Assembly: GCA_003648395.1 (NCBI GenBank)
Contig: QMPB01000194.1
Span: 1 to 7,621 of the forward strand
DNA from: Bacteroidota bacterium
GTDB lineage: Bacteria > Bacteroidota > Bacteroidia > Bacteroidales > UBA1556
Direction: 5' to 3'
Length of the DNA: 7,621 bases
The notes under the pieces were generated by a model. It searched no databases, had not been told where the DNA came from, and saw only the letters and a list, made by a program, of their open reading frames with translations. Of the stretch, positions 1 through 7,121 are shown one piece after another. Both the position numbers and the translations under genes were made by a program. Numbering within the stretch: position 1 is the first letter of the stretch; every line of letters starts with the position of its first letter.

Positions 1-1360
1 CGCCTGCAGTTCCTGTTAATCTAAATTCATTTCCATTTGTACTTATCAAAGTAAAATCACCATCAATATTTGTAAGTGCGCCACTAAAATAAACATTATC
101 TGTTTGACCTGTACAGTTCCATATAAAGTTACCAAACTCCTGATCAGTATGATATGTAGCAGTCATATCCCCATCAATGGCTCCAGTTATTTCACAAGTA
201 GAATTATCATCCCATGTTGATACAGGAATATATTTATTTGTACCAGCAAGTTCAAACTTTCCTCCATCATTAAAAGCCAATGTCGCACCAGAATTTAAAA
301 TAGCACCTGACCCTTCTTTTCTAAGAGTTCCATTAATAGAAATATCAGTTCCCGTACCACTCTTAATTGTTAATGAATTTCCATCACTAACAGTTATTTG
401 TCCTCCCGAAGCAATAGTAGTTTGGTCAATACTAACATCTGCAGAAACTGTAATAGTATGTCCATTGAGAATAGTAATTGCATCATCATAATAACTAGGT
501 GTAAGCGATGCATCAACCCAATCACCAGATCCTGTATTGTCATATTCCCAACTTGCAGCAGCATTCCAGTTACCTGTTGTTTTAGAACGATATTCAGGGC
601 GTAATAATTTACCGCTTGATACTTCTCCTGAAAGGTAGTCATCAGATGTAATATTATGTGAATGTACCGTTCCGGAATAACTCACTCCCGTAACATAAGT
701 TGGAGGATCCGCCTGATCATCACAATGCATTAAAAAAATAGTATTCGCATCGCTAGTATATTCTTCCTCGTGTGTTGATAGTTGCATCGCTGTTGTAGCC
801 CTTGCAATATTAGACATACGTATTTCGTCTATTTGACCATCAAAATAGTTCGAATAACCAGATACATATCTTGCTCCAATGTTTAAATTGTTAGTAGAAG
901 TTGAAAGAGTCCATGCTCCTGTGCTGTTGTCAACCTCTGCATTATCAACATATAACTTGGCAGTAGTACCATCATAAGTTGCTGCCACATGATACCATGT
1001 ATTAAAACTTAAATTCTCATTAGCTCCTGTACCAATATTTATTCCATCATCCCTATCTCTAAAATAAATCCCAAAATCTCCAGTTCCAATTGCATTCTTA
1101 TCTCGTAGTGAAAAGTTGAAAACACCATCTCTAAACATAATATCATGATAGCTAGTTTGATCATCCACATTAATCCAACACTCAAATGTCCATGCATTAG
1201 TAACATCAAGATGATTACTTTCATCGTTAAGATAAAGGCTTTCATCGCTTCCATCATAATCAATTGCATATTTATTTCCTGTTTGACCAAAAGCCATAGA
1301 ATTTACAGCCAAAAACAAGCTAATAAATACAACTATTTTTAATAAGTAATTTTTTTTCAT
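1..1360 (-). CDS. Secreted LamG-domain / beta-solenoid protein, N-terminal part (3' end outside window)
   Basis: The reading frame is open from an ATG at 1360 to the left edge (453 codons, no stop), so the C-terminus is missing. Residues 1-25 are a signal peptide: Lys-Lys, a hydrophobic stretch, then AFG-Q as the likely cleavage site. Residues about 27-213 form a LamG/concanavalin-A-like lectin fold, seen from W-T-F-E-C-W-I, N-T-W-Y-H-V-A, Y-D-G-T-T-A-K-L-Y-V and F-D-G-Q-I-D-E-I-R. Residues about 259-350 begin with G-N-W-N-A-A-A-S-W and D-D-A-I-T-I-L-N-G-H-T-I-T-V, the entry to a beta-solenoid common in Bacteroidota surface proteins, which continues in short Gly/Asn/Thr-rich beta repeats to the edge. 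A T9SS tail is expected beyond the window by analogy with gene 4511-7018, but is not seen. It starts 80 bp after the protease gene and has a promoter candidate in that gap. The role is probably carbohydrate or surface binding; no catalytic residues are recognised, so an exact function is not claimed. Confidence 0.88.
   Translation of the reverse strand, partial: MKKNYLLKIVVFISLFLAVNSMAFGQTGNKYAIDYDGSDESLYLNDESNHLDVTNAWTFECWINVDDQTSYHDIMFRDGVFNFSLRDKNAIGTGDFGIYFRDRDDGINIGTGANENLSFNTWYHVAATYDGTTAKLYVDNAEVDNSTGAWTLSTSTNNLNIGARYVSGYSNYFDGQIDEIRMSNIARATTAMQLSTHEEEYTSDANTIFLMHCDDQADPPTYVTGVSYSGTVHSHNITSDDYLSGEVSSGKLLRPEYRSKTTGNWNAAASWEYDNTGSGDWVDASLTPSYYDDAITILNGHTITVSADVSIDQTTIASGGQITVSDGNSLTIKSGTGTDISINGTLRKEGSGAILNSGATLAFNDGGKFELAGTNKYIPVSTWDDNSTCEITGAIDGDMTATYHTDQEFGNFIWNCTGQTDNVYFSGALTNIDGDFTLISTNGNEFRLTGTAG
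1320..1360 (-). repeat. 5' coding segment shared with gene 4511-7018 (copy 1)
   Basis: The first 41 bases of the coding sequence match 6978-7018 with only two differences (an A/T change near 1344 and one base next to the start codon). They encode MKKNYLLKIVVFIS here and MEKNYFLKIVVFIS there. Beyond this point the two genes diverge quickly, so this is a conserved leader within a diverged pair. Confidence 0.85.
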
Positions 1361-1391
1361 AATGAACCTTTTTGTTAAGAATTTTTAAATA

Positions 1392-1424
1392 CAAAATTGA
1401 CTATATATTTATCTCTGTTTCAAT
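1392..1424 (-). promoter_or_regulatory. Candidate Bacteroidota promoter for gene 1-1360
   Basis: Read on the minus strand, ATTG (1421-1424) is followed after 21 bases by CAATTTTG (1392-1399). This is close to the Bacteroidota sigma-ABfr pattern TTTG, 19-21 bases, TAnnTTTG. It would start transcription about 25 bases before the ATG. One caution is that the motif shared with the leader of gene 4511-7018 (1406-1420) falls inside this spacer, whereas in the other gene it falls downstream of the best promoter candidate. The two predictions therefore do not agree with a simple common promoter. Confidence 0.4.
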
Positions 1425-1440
1425 ATTTCTAATAAAAACC

Positions 1441-4110
1441 CTATTCTAGAGTTCTTACCTTCATAAATTTTTGAACATAAGTTCTATTTTCAAGCTCTAT
1501 TTTTAAAAAATATAATCCTGCTTTAAAACTACTAATATCTATGGAATTATTATCAGAATCTAAATGAAATAATACTTCTTTCCCCATAATATCAATCACC
1601 TGAACATCTAATACTTTCACTCCTAATAACCCCTCAACATACAACTTATCACTTGAAGGATTTGGATAAATACTAATGGTAGTTTTGGGCATAATTTTCA
1701 CTGAATCAATACCTACAAATGAATATTTACAACCATTAGATATTTGCTTAAGCTTATAATAATTATCGCCAAGCTCAACCATAGCATCTTCATATTTATA
1801 ATCTACAATTTTATTTGCATTATTATTTGCATCTACTGTAGTTATTAACTCCCAAGTTTTATTATCACGACTTTTATAAATCTCAAAAGCACTATTACCT
1901 TGCTCAAAACTTGTTGACCAAGCAAGTATTACCAATTGCCCTATATTTTTTATTTGAGACTGAGCCGTAAACATCTCTTCATAAACTACAGAAACATTTT
2001 GCTCTTGCTTTTCCCAATTTGGATAATTAGGCGATGAACGAAGATTTGTATTATAAAAATGCCTTGATTCATCTCCCAAACTATTACCTGAGTTTTCATC
2101 CAAATGAAGTAATAGCACAGTATTAGAATCAGTAATAAATGGCATACAGCGATATGGCAAAAAATCTTGTAGATAACGAGCTGTATCTGAAATACGCACC
2201 TCATCCATATCCCCTATCATATATCTACTATAACCTCCCCAATATCGTGCACCAAAATTCAAAGCATAAACAGAATACCGCAAACTAAAATTAGTATCTA
2301 AACTCGAATCCACTTCTTTTCCATTAAGAAATAAGAAAGTAATACTATCATATCGAGATATAGCAATATGCACCCATTCATTAAAATTAAGATTTATATC
2401 AGAGCTATCTGAACGCAGTGAAGCAACTAAATTATCACTACCATCTCTTGTGACAAATCTAACAGCATAGTCTGCATCAGTATCATCAATAAGATATAAT
2501 GAGAAGACCGTGCGCCTATCCATTATTACATCCCAATTTGAATTTGCATTAAGCTCCTTAATATTCACCCATGTTTCTATTGTATAATTATCAGAAATAT
2601 CTAAGTCATCAAATGGATTATCCTTCACAAAGAAAGAATCATTACCATCAAAAGCAAGATTCACCAAAGCACTATCCTTACGCTTTATCAATACTTCTTC
2701 TGGCAGCGAAATATTATTAGAATAATACAACCCATTTACTTTTGCTTGAACTTTATATTTATAATTACCACTTTTAGTAATATTTGGTTTATAGTTTACA
2801 TCTGTATAATTACTCTCTACCAACTGATAACTTCCTCCATTATAACTCTCCCATATTTTGAAAGAATCCCAATTCAATTTATCGCTTACAACAATTGGTA
2901 CTGTAACATCAAAAGGATTATTGCCATATATAGGGCTTCCTATTGCAGCATCTGGCACAATATCGAATACAGCACCATCAATAATAGAATAACCACTAGC
3001 ACTCCAACTGCCTTGAATATTATACCATCCATCATAAGAACCCCACCATCCAAATTGTAAGTGATAATATTTAATATCACCAACATCTTGACCATATCCA
3101 TCACAAACTACCGCATGACCTTCACCATTAGTCTTAGATATAGCAATTTCTACAGGCTGATTATTTCTAATATTCTCTCGCATTCTGGGCCAGAAATTAT
3201 ACCAAGAAGAAGTTTTATAATGCGATGAAAAACGGAAATAATTATTAAAAGCATCAGGAACTCTATTTACATTTGATGACGAACCATTATACTCAAAGTT
3301 CATATTCACAGCAATCGAACAATGGTAGGATAATTCACCCATTGCTTTACGATTATTATTATTCGAATTAGTATGATAATACTCATCGAGCATTGATGGC
3401 CAAGAGTATTTTGTAGCTGCAAAATTTGCATAATATGCTCCAGTACTACTTCCTGCATTGTCATAATCAGTGTGGTTACCAACACCTTGCAATGGCCATT
3501 CATAATAATGCATGATAATACTCATAGCAGTAGCTACACAACCTGGTGAATAATGATTTGGAGTATAATAATTTCCTACATTAATAATTCTTGAATGATT
3601 ATCGTAACAGTTGACACCACCCCATATCGATGAGAGAAATGGTCCATATTGTGTATCATAATCTTTTGAATATTTATTTATATTAGCTAATAAGCTCCAC
3701 TCCGCCCTGTTTTTATTGGCTATTTGCCTGGTCCTAATATCATTAGTTTTCAAAAATGCTAATTGCTCAGTCATATCCTTACGAAGCATTTGTAGTAATA
3801 TATTATCTCTATGATTACTAAAATCAAAATTTGCTTCTGTAGAAAAGGCTATTATAGGACTTATGAACTCACTTGCAGCAAGAATAAGAAATCCCTTTGG
3901 TTTTAAAGAATATACATGAGCTAGAGTATCGTTTGAGTTTACTATTGGAGTAGAATTATTATCTAATTTACTCAAACGCATATCTTTATTAAAACTAGTA
4001 TGGAGGTAGTTTCTTGCTATCTTATACCTATAATCACTTGATAATTGAGCCTTTAACATAGTGTTTAAAGCTAGTAGTAAAACAAATATTATTAGATATC
4101 TTATTTTCAA
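1441..4110 (-). CDS. C10-family (streptopain/SpeB-type) secreted cysteine protease with Spi propeptide, LamG domain and T9SS tail
   Basis: Papain-fold endopeptidase predicted to be exported and processed outside the cell. Domains in order: signal peptide 1-21 (cut near LKA-Q); Spi/inhibitor-I69-type propeptide about 25-115, with the typical V-Y-S-L-K-P-K-G-F-L-I-L-A-A-S and P-I-I-A-F-S; peptidase C10 about 150-390, with nucleophile Cys191 in PGCVATAMS and His332 in GHAVVCDGYG; Ig/FN3-like about 395-475; LamG about 480-695; Bacteroidota fibronectin-like module about 715-805 (ending YYKLKQ); T9SS type A tail about 810-889 (ISIYPNPSSDKLYV, GLYFLKI, YVQKFMKV). The start is TTG: an in-frame TAA lies three codons upstream and the next Met (residue 18) would lose the signal peptide. 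The family's W-x-Q is W-G-G here, and H-x-N-W-G-W reads H-L-Q-F-G-W, so activity may differ from SpeB. The multidomain, long-tailed layout resembles Bacteroidota relatives such as interpain A. The family is certain; substrate and activity are not. Confidence 0.93.
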   Translation of the reverse strand: MKIRYLIIFVLLLALNTMLKAQLSSDYRYKIARNYLHTSFNKDMRLSKLDNNSTPIVNSNDTLAHVYSLKPKGFLILAASEFISPIIAFSTEANFDFSNHRDNILLQMLRKDMTEQLAFLKTNDIRTRQIANKNRAEWSLLANINKYSKDYDTQYGPFLSSIWGGVNCYDNHSRIINVGNYYTPNHYSPGCVATAMSIIMHYYEWPLQGVGNHTDYDNAGSSTGAYYANFAATKYSWPSMLDEYYHTNSNNNNRKAMGELSYHCSIAVNMNFEYNGSSSNVNRVPDAFNNYFRFSSHYKTSSWYNFWPRMRENIRNNQPVEIAISKTNGEGHAVVCDGYGQDVGDIKYYHLQFGWWGSYDGWYNIQGSWSASGYSIIDGAVFDIVPDAAIGSPIYGNNPFDVTVPIVVSDKLNWDSFKIWESYNGGSYQLVESNYTDVNYKPNITKSGNYKYKVQAKVNGLYYSNNISLPEEVLIKRKDSALVNLAFDGNDSFFVKDNPFDDLDISDNYTIETWVNIKELNANSNWDVIMDRRTVFSLYLIDDTDADYAVRFVTRDGSDNLVASLRSDSSDINLNFNEWVHIAISRYDSITFLFLNGKEVDSSLDTNFSLRYSVYALNFGARYWGGYSRYMIGDMDEVRISDTARYLQDFLPYRCMPFITDSNTVLLLHLDENSGNSLGDESRHFYNTNLRSSPNYPNWEKQEQNVSVVYEEMFTAQSQIKNIGQLVILAWSTSFEQGNSAFEIYKSRDNKTWELITTVDANNNANKIVDYKYEDAMVELGDNYYKLKQISNGCKYSFVGIDSVKIMPKTTISIYPNPSSDKLYVEGLLGVKVLDVQVIDIMGKEVLFHLDSDNNSIDISSFKAGLYFLKIELENRTYVQKFMKVRTLE
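4108..4110 (-). other. TTG start codon of the C10 protease gene
   Basis: The plus strand reads caa here, giving TTG then AAA ATA AGA. Upstream codons in frame are ATT, CTA and TAA, so the frame closes nine bases earlier. The signal peptide begins immediately after this codon and the first internal ATG is residue 18, inside that signal. There is no clear Shine-Dalgarno sequence, only an A/T-rich leader as is usual in Bacteroidota. A sequencing error or recent ATG-to-TTG change cannot be excluded. Confidence 0.75.
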
Positions 4111-4147
4111 AATTAGTTAGTTTTATACATATTACTTATAAAATAGC

Positions 4148-4156
4148 CAAACAATA
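4148..4156 (-). promoter_or_regulatory. Weak -7-like element upstream of the protease gene
   Basis: The minus strand reads TATTGTTTG, one base longer than the Bacteroidota TAnnTTTG box. It lies 38 bases before the TTG start, so a short leader would result. No -33 TTTG is found at the right spacing (the nearest TTG is about 25 bases upstream), so this is only a position to test. Confidence 0.25.
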
Positions 4157-4274
4157 TTATAATTTGTTAATTAAATTAAAACAATACTTTATTATTTTAA
4201 TAATTCGAGATATACATAACTACATATATACACTGATTACAAGGCGATTAGGACTGAGCATGATTTGTTAATTA

Positions 4275-4325
4275 ATTTATGCATCTATATAGATTCTAAA
4301 ACACCTATCTATATGACGCATAAAT
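4275..4325. repeat. Imperfect inverted repeat, about 19-bp arms
   Basis: The left arm ATTTATGCATCTATATAGAT (4275-4294) pairs with the right arm ATCTATATGACGCATAAAT (4307-4325) across a 12-base loop. By eye there is one mismatch and one single-base bulge. Neither strand has a T-run after it, so it is not a classical terminator. It lies about 120 bases upstream of the weak promoter-like element of the protease gene and 55 bases downstream of the preceding terminator. It could be an operator, a structured RNA or a small mobile-element remnant; the sequence does not decide. Confidence 0.6.
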
Positions 4326-4370
4326 CAATGAATTACCCTAATAAAAGTACGAAAAAAATAAATAAAATTC

Positions 4371-4401
4371 AAAAAACAACCTCGAGGCAGAGCCGTCGAG
4401 G
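4371..4401 (-). terminator. Intrinsic terminator of the LamG/solenoid gene 4511-7018
   Basis: On the minus strand CCTCGA, a bulged C, then GGC-TCT-GCC and TCGAGG form a GC-rich hairpin (4380-4401) in otherwise very AT-rich DNA. It is followed by TTGTTTTTTG and further T-rich sequence (4371-4379 and beyond). It sits about 110 bases after the stop codon of gene 4511-7018 and separates that gene from the protease. Confidence 0.8.
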
Positions 4402-4510
4402 TACTAAATAAGGAATTGCAAGTAAATATCTACAAGCATATTGCAATGAAACATTCTTATTGAAAGCACTTCTTCAAAGCTAATAATATGCCCCTAAATT
4501 CATGAAAGTA

Positions 4511-7018
4511 CTATTTTTTCTTAATAAAACTAAAACTCTCATCCTTACCGTTAATATATTGAATACGCAAATAATAAACACCTAAAGAATAACTTTCCAT
4601 ATTTATTTTACTAGTATTTGGAGAATAAGTTTTAATTAATTTACCCATATTATTGAATAAGTATATTTTTGAAACTCTATCAGGATCCACACCACTAATA
4701 CTAATACTTTGAGTAGTTGGATTAGGATAAAGACTAATGCTATTGCTTCTATCAATATTGATGTATCTTGTTGGTGAGAAAACAAAAGCTCCGTCAAAAT
4801 CAATTTGTTTCAATCTATAATAATTAGCTACTAATGGGGTTTTATCAATAAAAGAATAAGTTTTAGTACTATTAGAGATACCGGCTCCTTCAACAAAACC
4901 GAGCACTTCCCATTCTTCAATATTCATACTCCTCTGTATCTCAAAGCCACTATTATTAAGCTCCGAAGCCGTAGACCAATTAAGTTGTACTTTATTTTCA
5001 ATATTTAATAAATCGAAGGATAAAAGTTCTATTGGCAAAGGGTTATTAACATTATCAATTGTACCTGGTGCAAAAGGACTAAAGCTGCTAACACCTGTTA
5101 CTGTTAGAGTTCCACTCACTGGATTACCCAAATCAACAGAACCTGTGTGAGAGTATGTTCCAGAAACTTCTTCCCATTCAGAGCTAGTGCTATTCCAATG
5201 TGCTAATCTTAAATCATCAAAATCACCAATACCACTCCATTTTGAATCTTCCCAATAATAAGTAACATCAGCAGTTGCTGTACCTGCTCTGTCGATTTGC
5301 CACCATTCATTATCGCTAACTTTAGTCAATGGTTCAGAATAAGTTGTATTATCAGAAGGTTTTGATTTATGATATTCAACTGTAAAAGTTTCGGAAGCAG
5401 AAAGACCTGATAAGCCTACTCTTGCCCATTTATCCCCATCACCTGCGGGGAAAATAAAATCAGCACTTCCAATTTTAGCAATAGGTCCATCTATGTAAGA
5501 AGAATTACTACCTCCACTAACTGCTCCTGCAGTGGAAGTGAAGGTGAATAGATTAGTAGAAGTTGAGGTAAGTAACCCATTTGTTAATGTAAGTATCCCA
5601 TTTACACTTACATTGCCTCCTAAATCTACACCATTTGAATTATCAATTTCTAAATTATAATAATCGTCTGAAGGTATAGTCTGTGCAGCACTACCATCAA
5701 ATTTCATTAAACCTGCTGTTTCTACATATACACCATTCTGTGTAAATGTACTTCCAACATTCATTGTTCCGTTATTATTTATTACACAATCACCTGTTGT
5801 TGTAATTGCTCCATTGCAATCTAATGTATTTCCATTTTGAATAGTAATATCTCCAGCAATATTTAAAGTACCACCCACCGTTACATCGCCTGAAAATGTA
5901 CAATTAGCTGCCGTTGAATTGTCAATATCTAAGTCATTATATGTACCTGCAGCAATAGCTTGCTCCTCTGAACCATTATATTTAACAGTCCCAGTTGTGG
6001 TAAATACACCATTATTTGTAAAATCACCTCCCACATTAAGAGTTCCTGTTATAGTCATATCTGCACTTGCATCTACTTCAAGATTTTCACAATCTCCTGT
6101 ATTATCACTCGCAATAGTTGGTTGATTTGTAACATCAGCTACCACAACGTATGATTCAGAAGTTGGCAGTGCATCCATACTCCAATTTGCAGAAGTATTC
6201 CAATCTGTGGAAGAACTACCATCCCATGTATTTTTTGATAATGGTAGGATACTTGAAGCGTGGTAGTTCCATACTCTCCAAGTAGCTTGATTAGAACCTG
6301 AACGTAGTGCAGCATCAAAATCAGCATCATTATCATTGTCTAGTGACGTTCCTGAATTTTCATCAAGATGATATAAAAGGACTGTATTTGCATCATGCGC
6401 AAATTTATCATTATAAATATATTTTGTGAAATTGGAAGTATATCTTACTGATTTAGAGAATCGTATTTCATCTAAAGCACCATCCATATATCGGCTGTAA
6501 CTTCCCCAATAACGACATGCAAAATTAATTGCATTTGTACTATTAGTCAAATCAAAATCAGAATCTGTGCTTGAATCTTGTAGTTTACCATTAACAAACA
6601 TACGAGCTGTTGTGCCATCCCAACTAACAGCGACATGATACCATTTGTCAAACATCATCTCAGTATCTCCTGCTCCATCATTTCTTATACTAGCATTGAT
6701 ATTATCAGATCCGTCTCTACCGACAAATCTAATACTGTATTCTCCATTTCCTTGCCCATCTATCAAATACCATGAGAAAACAGTCCTTCTATCCATTATC
6801 ACATCATAGTCACCACTTGAATATGTATCGATGTATAACCAAGTTTCGTATGTCCAATTACCTCCATTTTGATCTAATTTATTACTAGCATCGTTTACGT
6901 AATAGGAATCATCACAATCAAATTCTAAAAAACTAACATTCTGCCCTAATGAGGAAGAGTGTATTCCAAACAATACACTAATAAATACAACTATTTTTAA
7001 AAAGTAATTTTTTTCCAT
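4511..7018 (-). CDS. Secreted LamG-domain / beta-solenoid protein with T9SS sorting tail
   Basis: Complete 835-residue exported protein, probably a surface adhesin or glycan-binding protein; no enzyme motif is recognised. Residues 1-26 are a signal peptide (cut near SLG-Q). Residues about 28-225 are a LamG/concanavalin-like domain (W-T-Y-E-T-W, VIMDRRTVFS, K-W-Y-H-V-A-V-S-W-D-G-T-T, RYWGSYSRYMDGALDEIR, NTVLLYHLDENSG). Residues about 263-505 begin W-N-T-S-A-N-W-S and run as short Gly/Asn/Thr beta repeats, including two copies of a 26-residue unit 93 residues apart. Residues about 505-660 are a module common in Bacteroidota cargo (SYIDGPIAKIG, FIFPAGDGDKWARVG, YYWED, FSPFAPG). Residues about 661-757 are the fibronectin-like module (LPIELLSFD to YYRLKQIDFDG), and about 760-835 the T9SS type A tail (ISLYPNPTTQSISISG, LGVYYLRIQ). 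The ATG at 7018 precedes a good signal peptide. The gene has its own terminator, so it is probably monocistronic. Confidence 0.93.
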   Translation of the reverse strand: MEKNYFLKIVVFISVLFGIHSSSLGQNVSFLEFDCDDSYYVNDASNKLDQNGGNWTYETWLYIDTYSSGDYDVIMDRRTVFSWYLIDGQGNGEYSIRFVGRDGSDNINASIRNDGAGDTEMMFDKWYHVAVSWDGTTARMFVNGKLQDSSTDSDFDLTNSTNAINFACRYWGSYSRYMDGALDEIRFSKSVRYTSNFTKYIYNDKFAHDANTVLLYHLDENSGTSLDNDNDADFDAALRSGSNQATWRVWNYHASSILPLSKNTWDGSSSTDWNTSANWSMDALPTSESYVVVADVTNQPTIASDNTGDCENLEVDASADMTITGTLNVGGDFTNNGVFTTTGTVKYNGSEEQAIAAGTYNDLDIDNSTAANCTFSGDVTVGGTLNIAGDITIQNGNTLDCNGAITTTGDCVINNNGTMNVGSTFTQNGVYVETAGLMKFDGSAAQTIPSDDYYNLEIDNSNGVDLGGNVSVNGILTLTNGLLTSTSTNLFTFTSTAGAVSGGSNSSYIDGPIAKIGSADFIFPAGDGDKWARVGLSGLSASETFTVEYHKSKPSDNTTYSEPLTKVSDNEWWQIDRAGTATADVTYYWEDSKWSGIGDFDDLRLAHWNSTSSEWEEVSGTYSHTGSVDLGNPVSGTLTVTGVSSFSPFAPGTIDNVNNPLPIELLSFDLLNIENKVQLNWSTASELNNSGFEIQRSMNIEEWEVLGFVEGAGISNSTKTYSFIDKTPLVANYYRLKQIDFDGAFVFSPTRYINIDRSNSISLYPNPTTQSISISGVDPDRVSKIYLFNNMGKLIKTYSPNTSKINMESYSLGVYYLRIQYINGKDESFSFIKKK
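5636..5713 (-). repeat. Internal protein repeat, second copy (residues 436-461)
   Basis: GLMKFDGSAAQTIPS-DDYYNLEIDNS matches the copy at residues 343-368 of the same protein (K-Y/F-N/D-G-S, Q-A/T-I, Y-N-D/N-L-D/E-I-D-N-S). The copies are exactly 93 residues (279 bases) apart, so one duplicated solenoid segment is likely. Confidence 0.75.
5915..5992 (-). repeat. Internal protein repeat, first copy (residues 343-368)
   Basis: GTVKYNGSEEQAIAA-GTYNDLDIDNS is the first copy of the unit repeated at residues 436-461. The pattern G-S-x-x-Q-x-I ... Y-x-x-L-x-I-D-N-S is frequent in repeated beta-solenoid segments of Bacteroidota secreted proteins. Confidence 0.75.
6978..7018 (-). repeat. 5' coding segment shared with gene 1-1360 (copy 2)
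   Basis: Partner of 1320-1360. The similarity continues weakly into the leader: GTTCAT lies just before both start codons, and a 15-base AAACAG-A/T-GATAAATA element lies at 7059-7073 here and 1406-1420 there, about 40-45 bases before each ATG. Confidence 0.85.
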
Positions 7019-7065
7019 ATGAACTGTTACTTATAATTTATTATTAAGAAATTAGCTGTATTTAT

Positions 7066-7084
7066 CACTGTTTATAAAACAGTG
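7066..7084. promoter_or_regulatory. Perfect dyad in the leader of gene 4511-7018
   Basis: CACTGTTT and AAACAGTG (8-bp perfect arms) flank a 3-base loop, 48 bases before the ATG. If the promoter candidate at 7089-7121 is right, transcription would begin within or just before this hairpin, placing a stem-loop at the extreme 5' end of the mRNA. It could equally be a regulator's operator. Confidence 0.5.
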
Positions 7085-7088
7085 AGCT

Positions 7089-7121
7089 CAATTTCTAGTT
7101 TATTATATATGTAAAAACAAA
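7089..7121 (-). promoter_or_regulatory. Candidate Bacteroidota promoter for gene 4511-7018
   Basis: On the minus strand TTTG (7118-7121) is followed after 20 bases by TAGAAATTG (7089-7097). The spacing fits the Bacteroidota -33/-7 pattern, but the -7 box is imperfect (one extra base and only ATTG). It predicts a leader of about 65 bases that starts with the dyad at 7066-7084. Confidence 0.35.

Larger units (their letters stand above)
4111..4510. other. 400-bp intergenic region between the LamG/solenoid gene and the protease gene
   Basis: Very AT-rich, with no credible coding sequence. It holds, from right to left in transcription order, a 3' untranslated stretch with a small ATTGCAA/TTGCAAT dyad (4415-4421 and 4441-4447), the terminator at 4371-4401, a long imperfect inverted repeat at 4275-4325, and a weak promoter-like stretch near 4148-4156 ahead of the protease. 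Confidence 0.7.

Noticed and set aside
177..491. 104-codon plus-strand open frame
   Set aside because: It lies opposite the beta-solenoid coding region of gene 1-1360, has low-complexity composition typical of an antisense shadow, and shows no recognisable domain.
2746..3060. 104-codon plus-strand open frame opposite the protease
   Set aside because: It is Ile/Thr/Tyr-rich antisense of a clearly real C10 protease gene, with no start signal or homology visible.
4415..4447. ATTGCAA / TTGCAAT pair as a second terminator
   Set aside because: The arms are short and AT-rich, the loop is 19 bases, and no T-run follows; the GC-rich hairpin at 4380-4401 is the better terminator.
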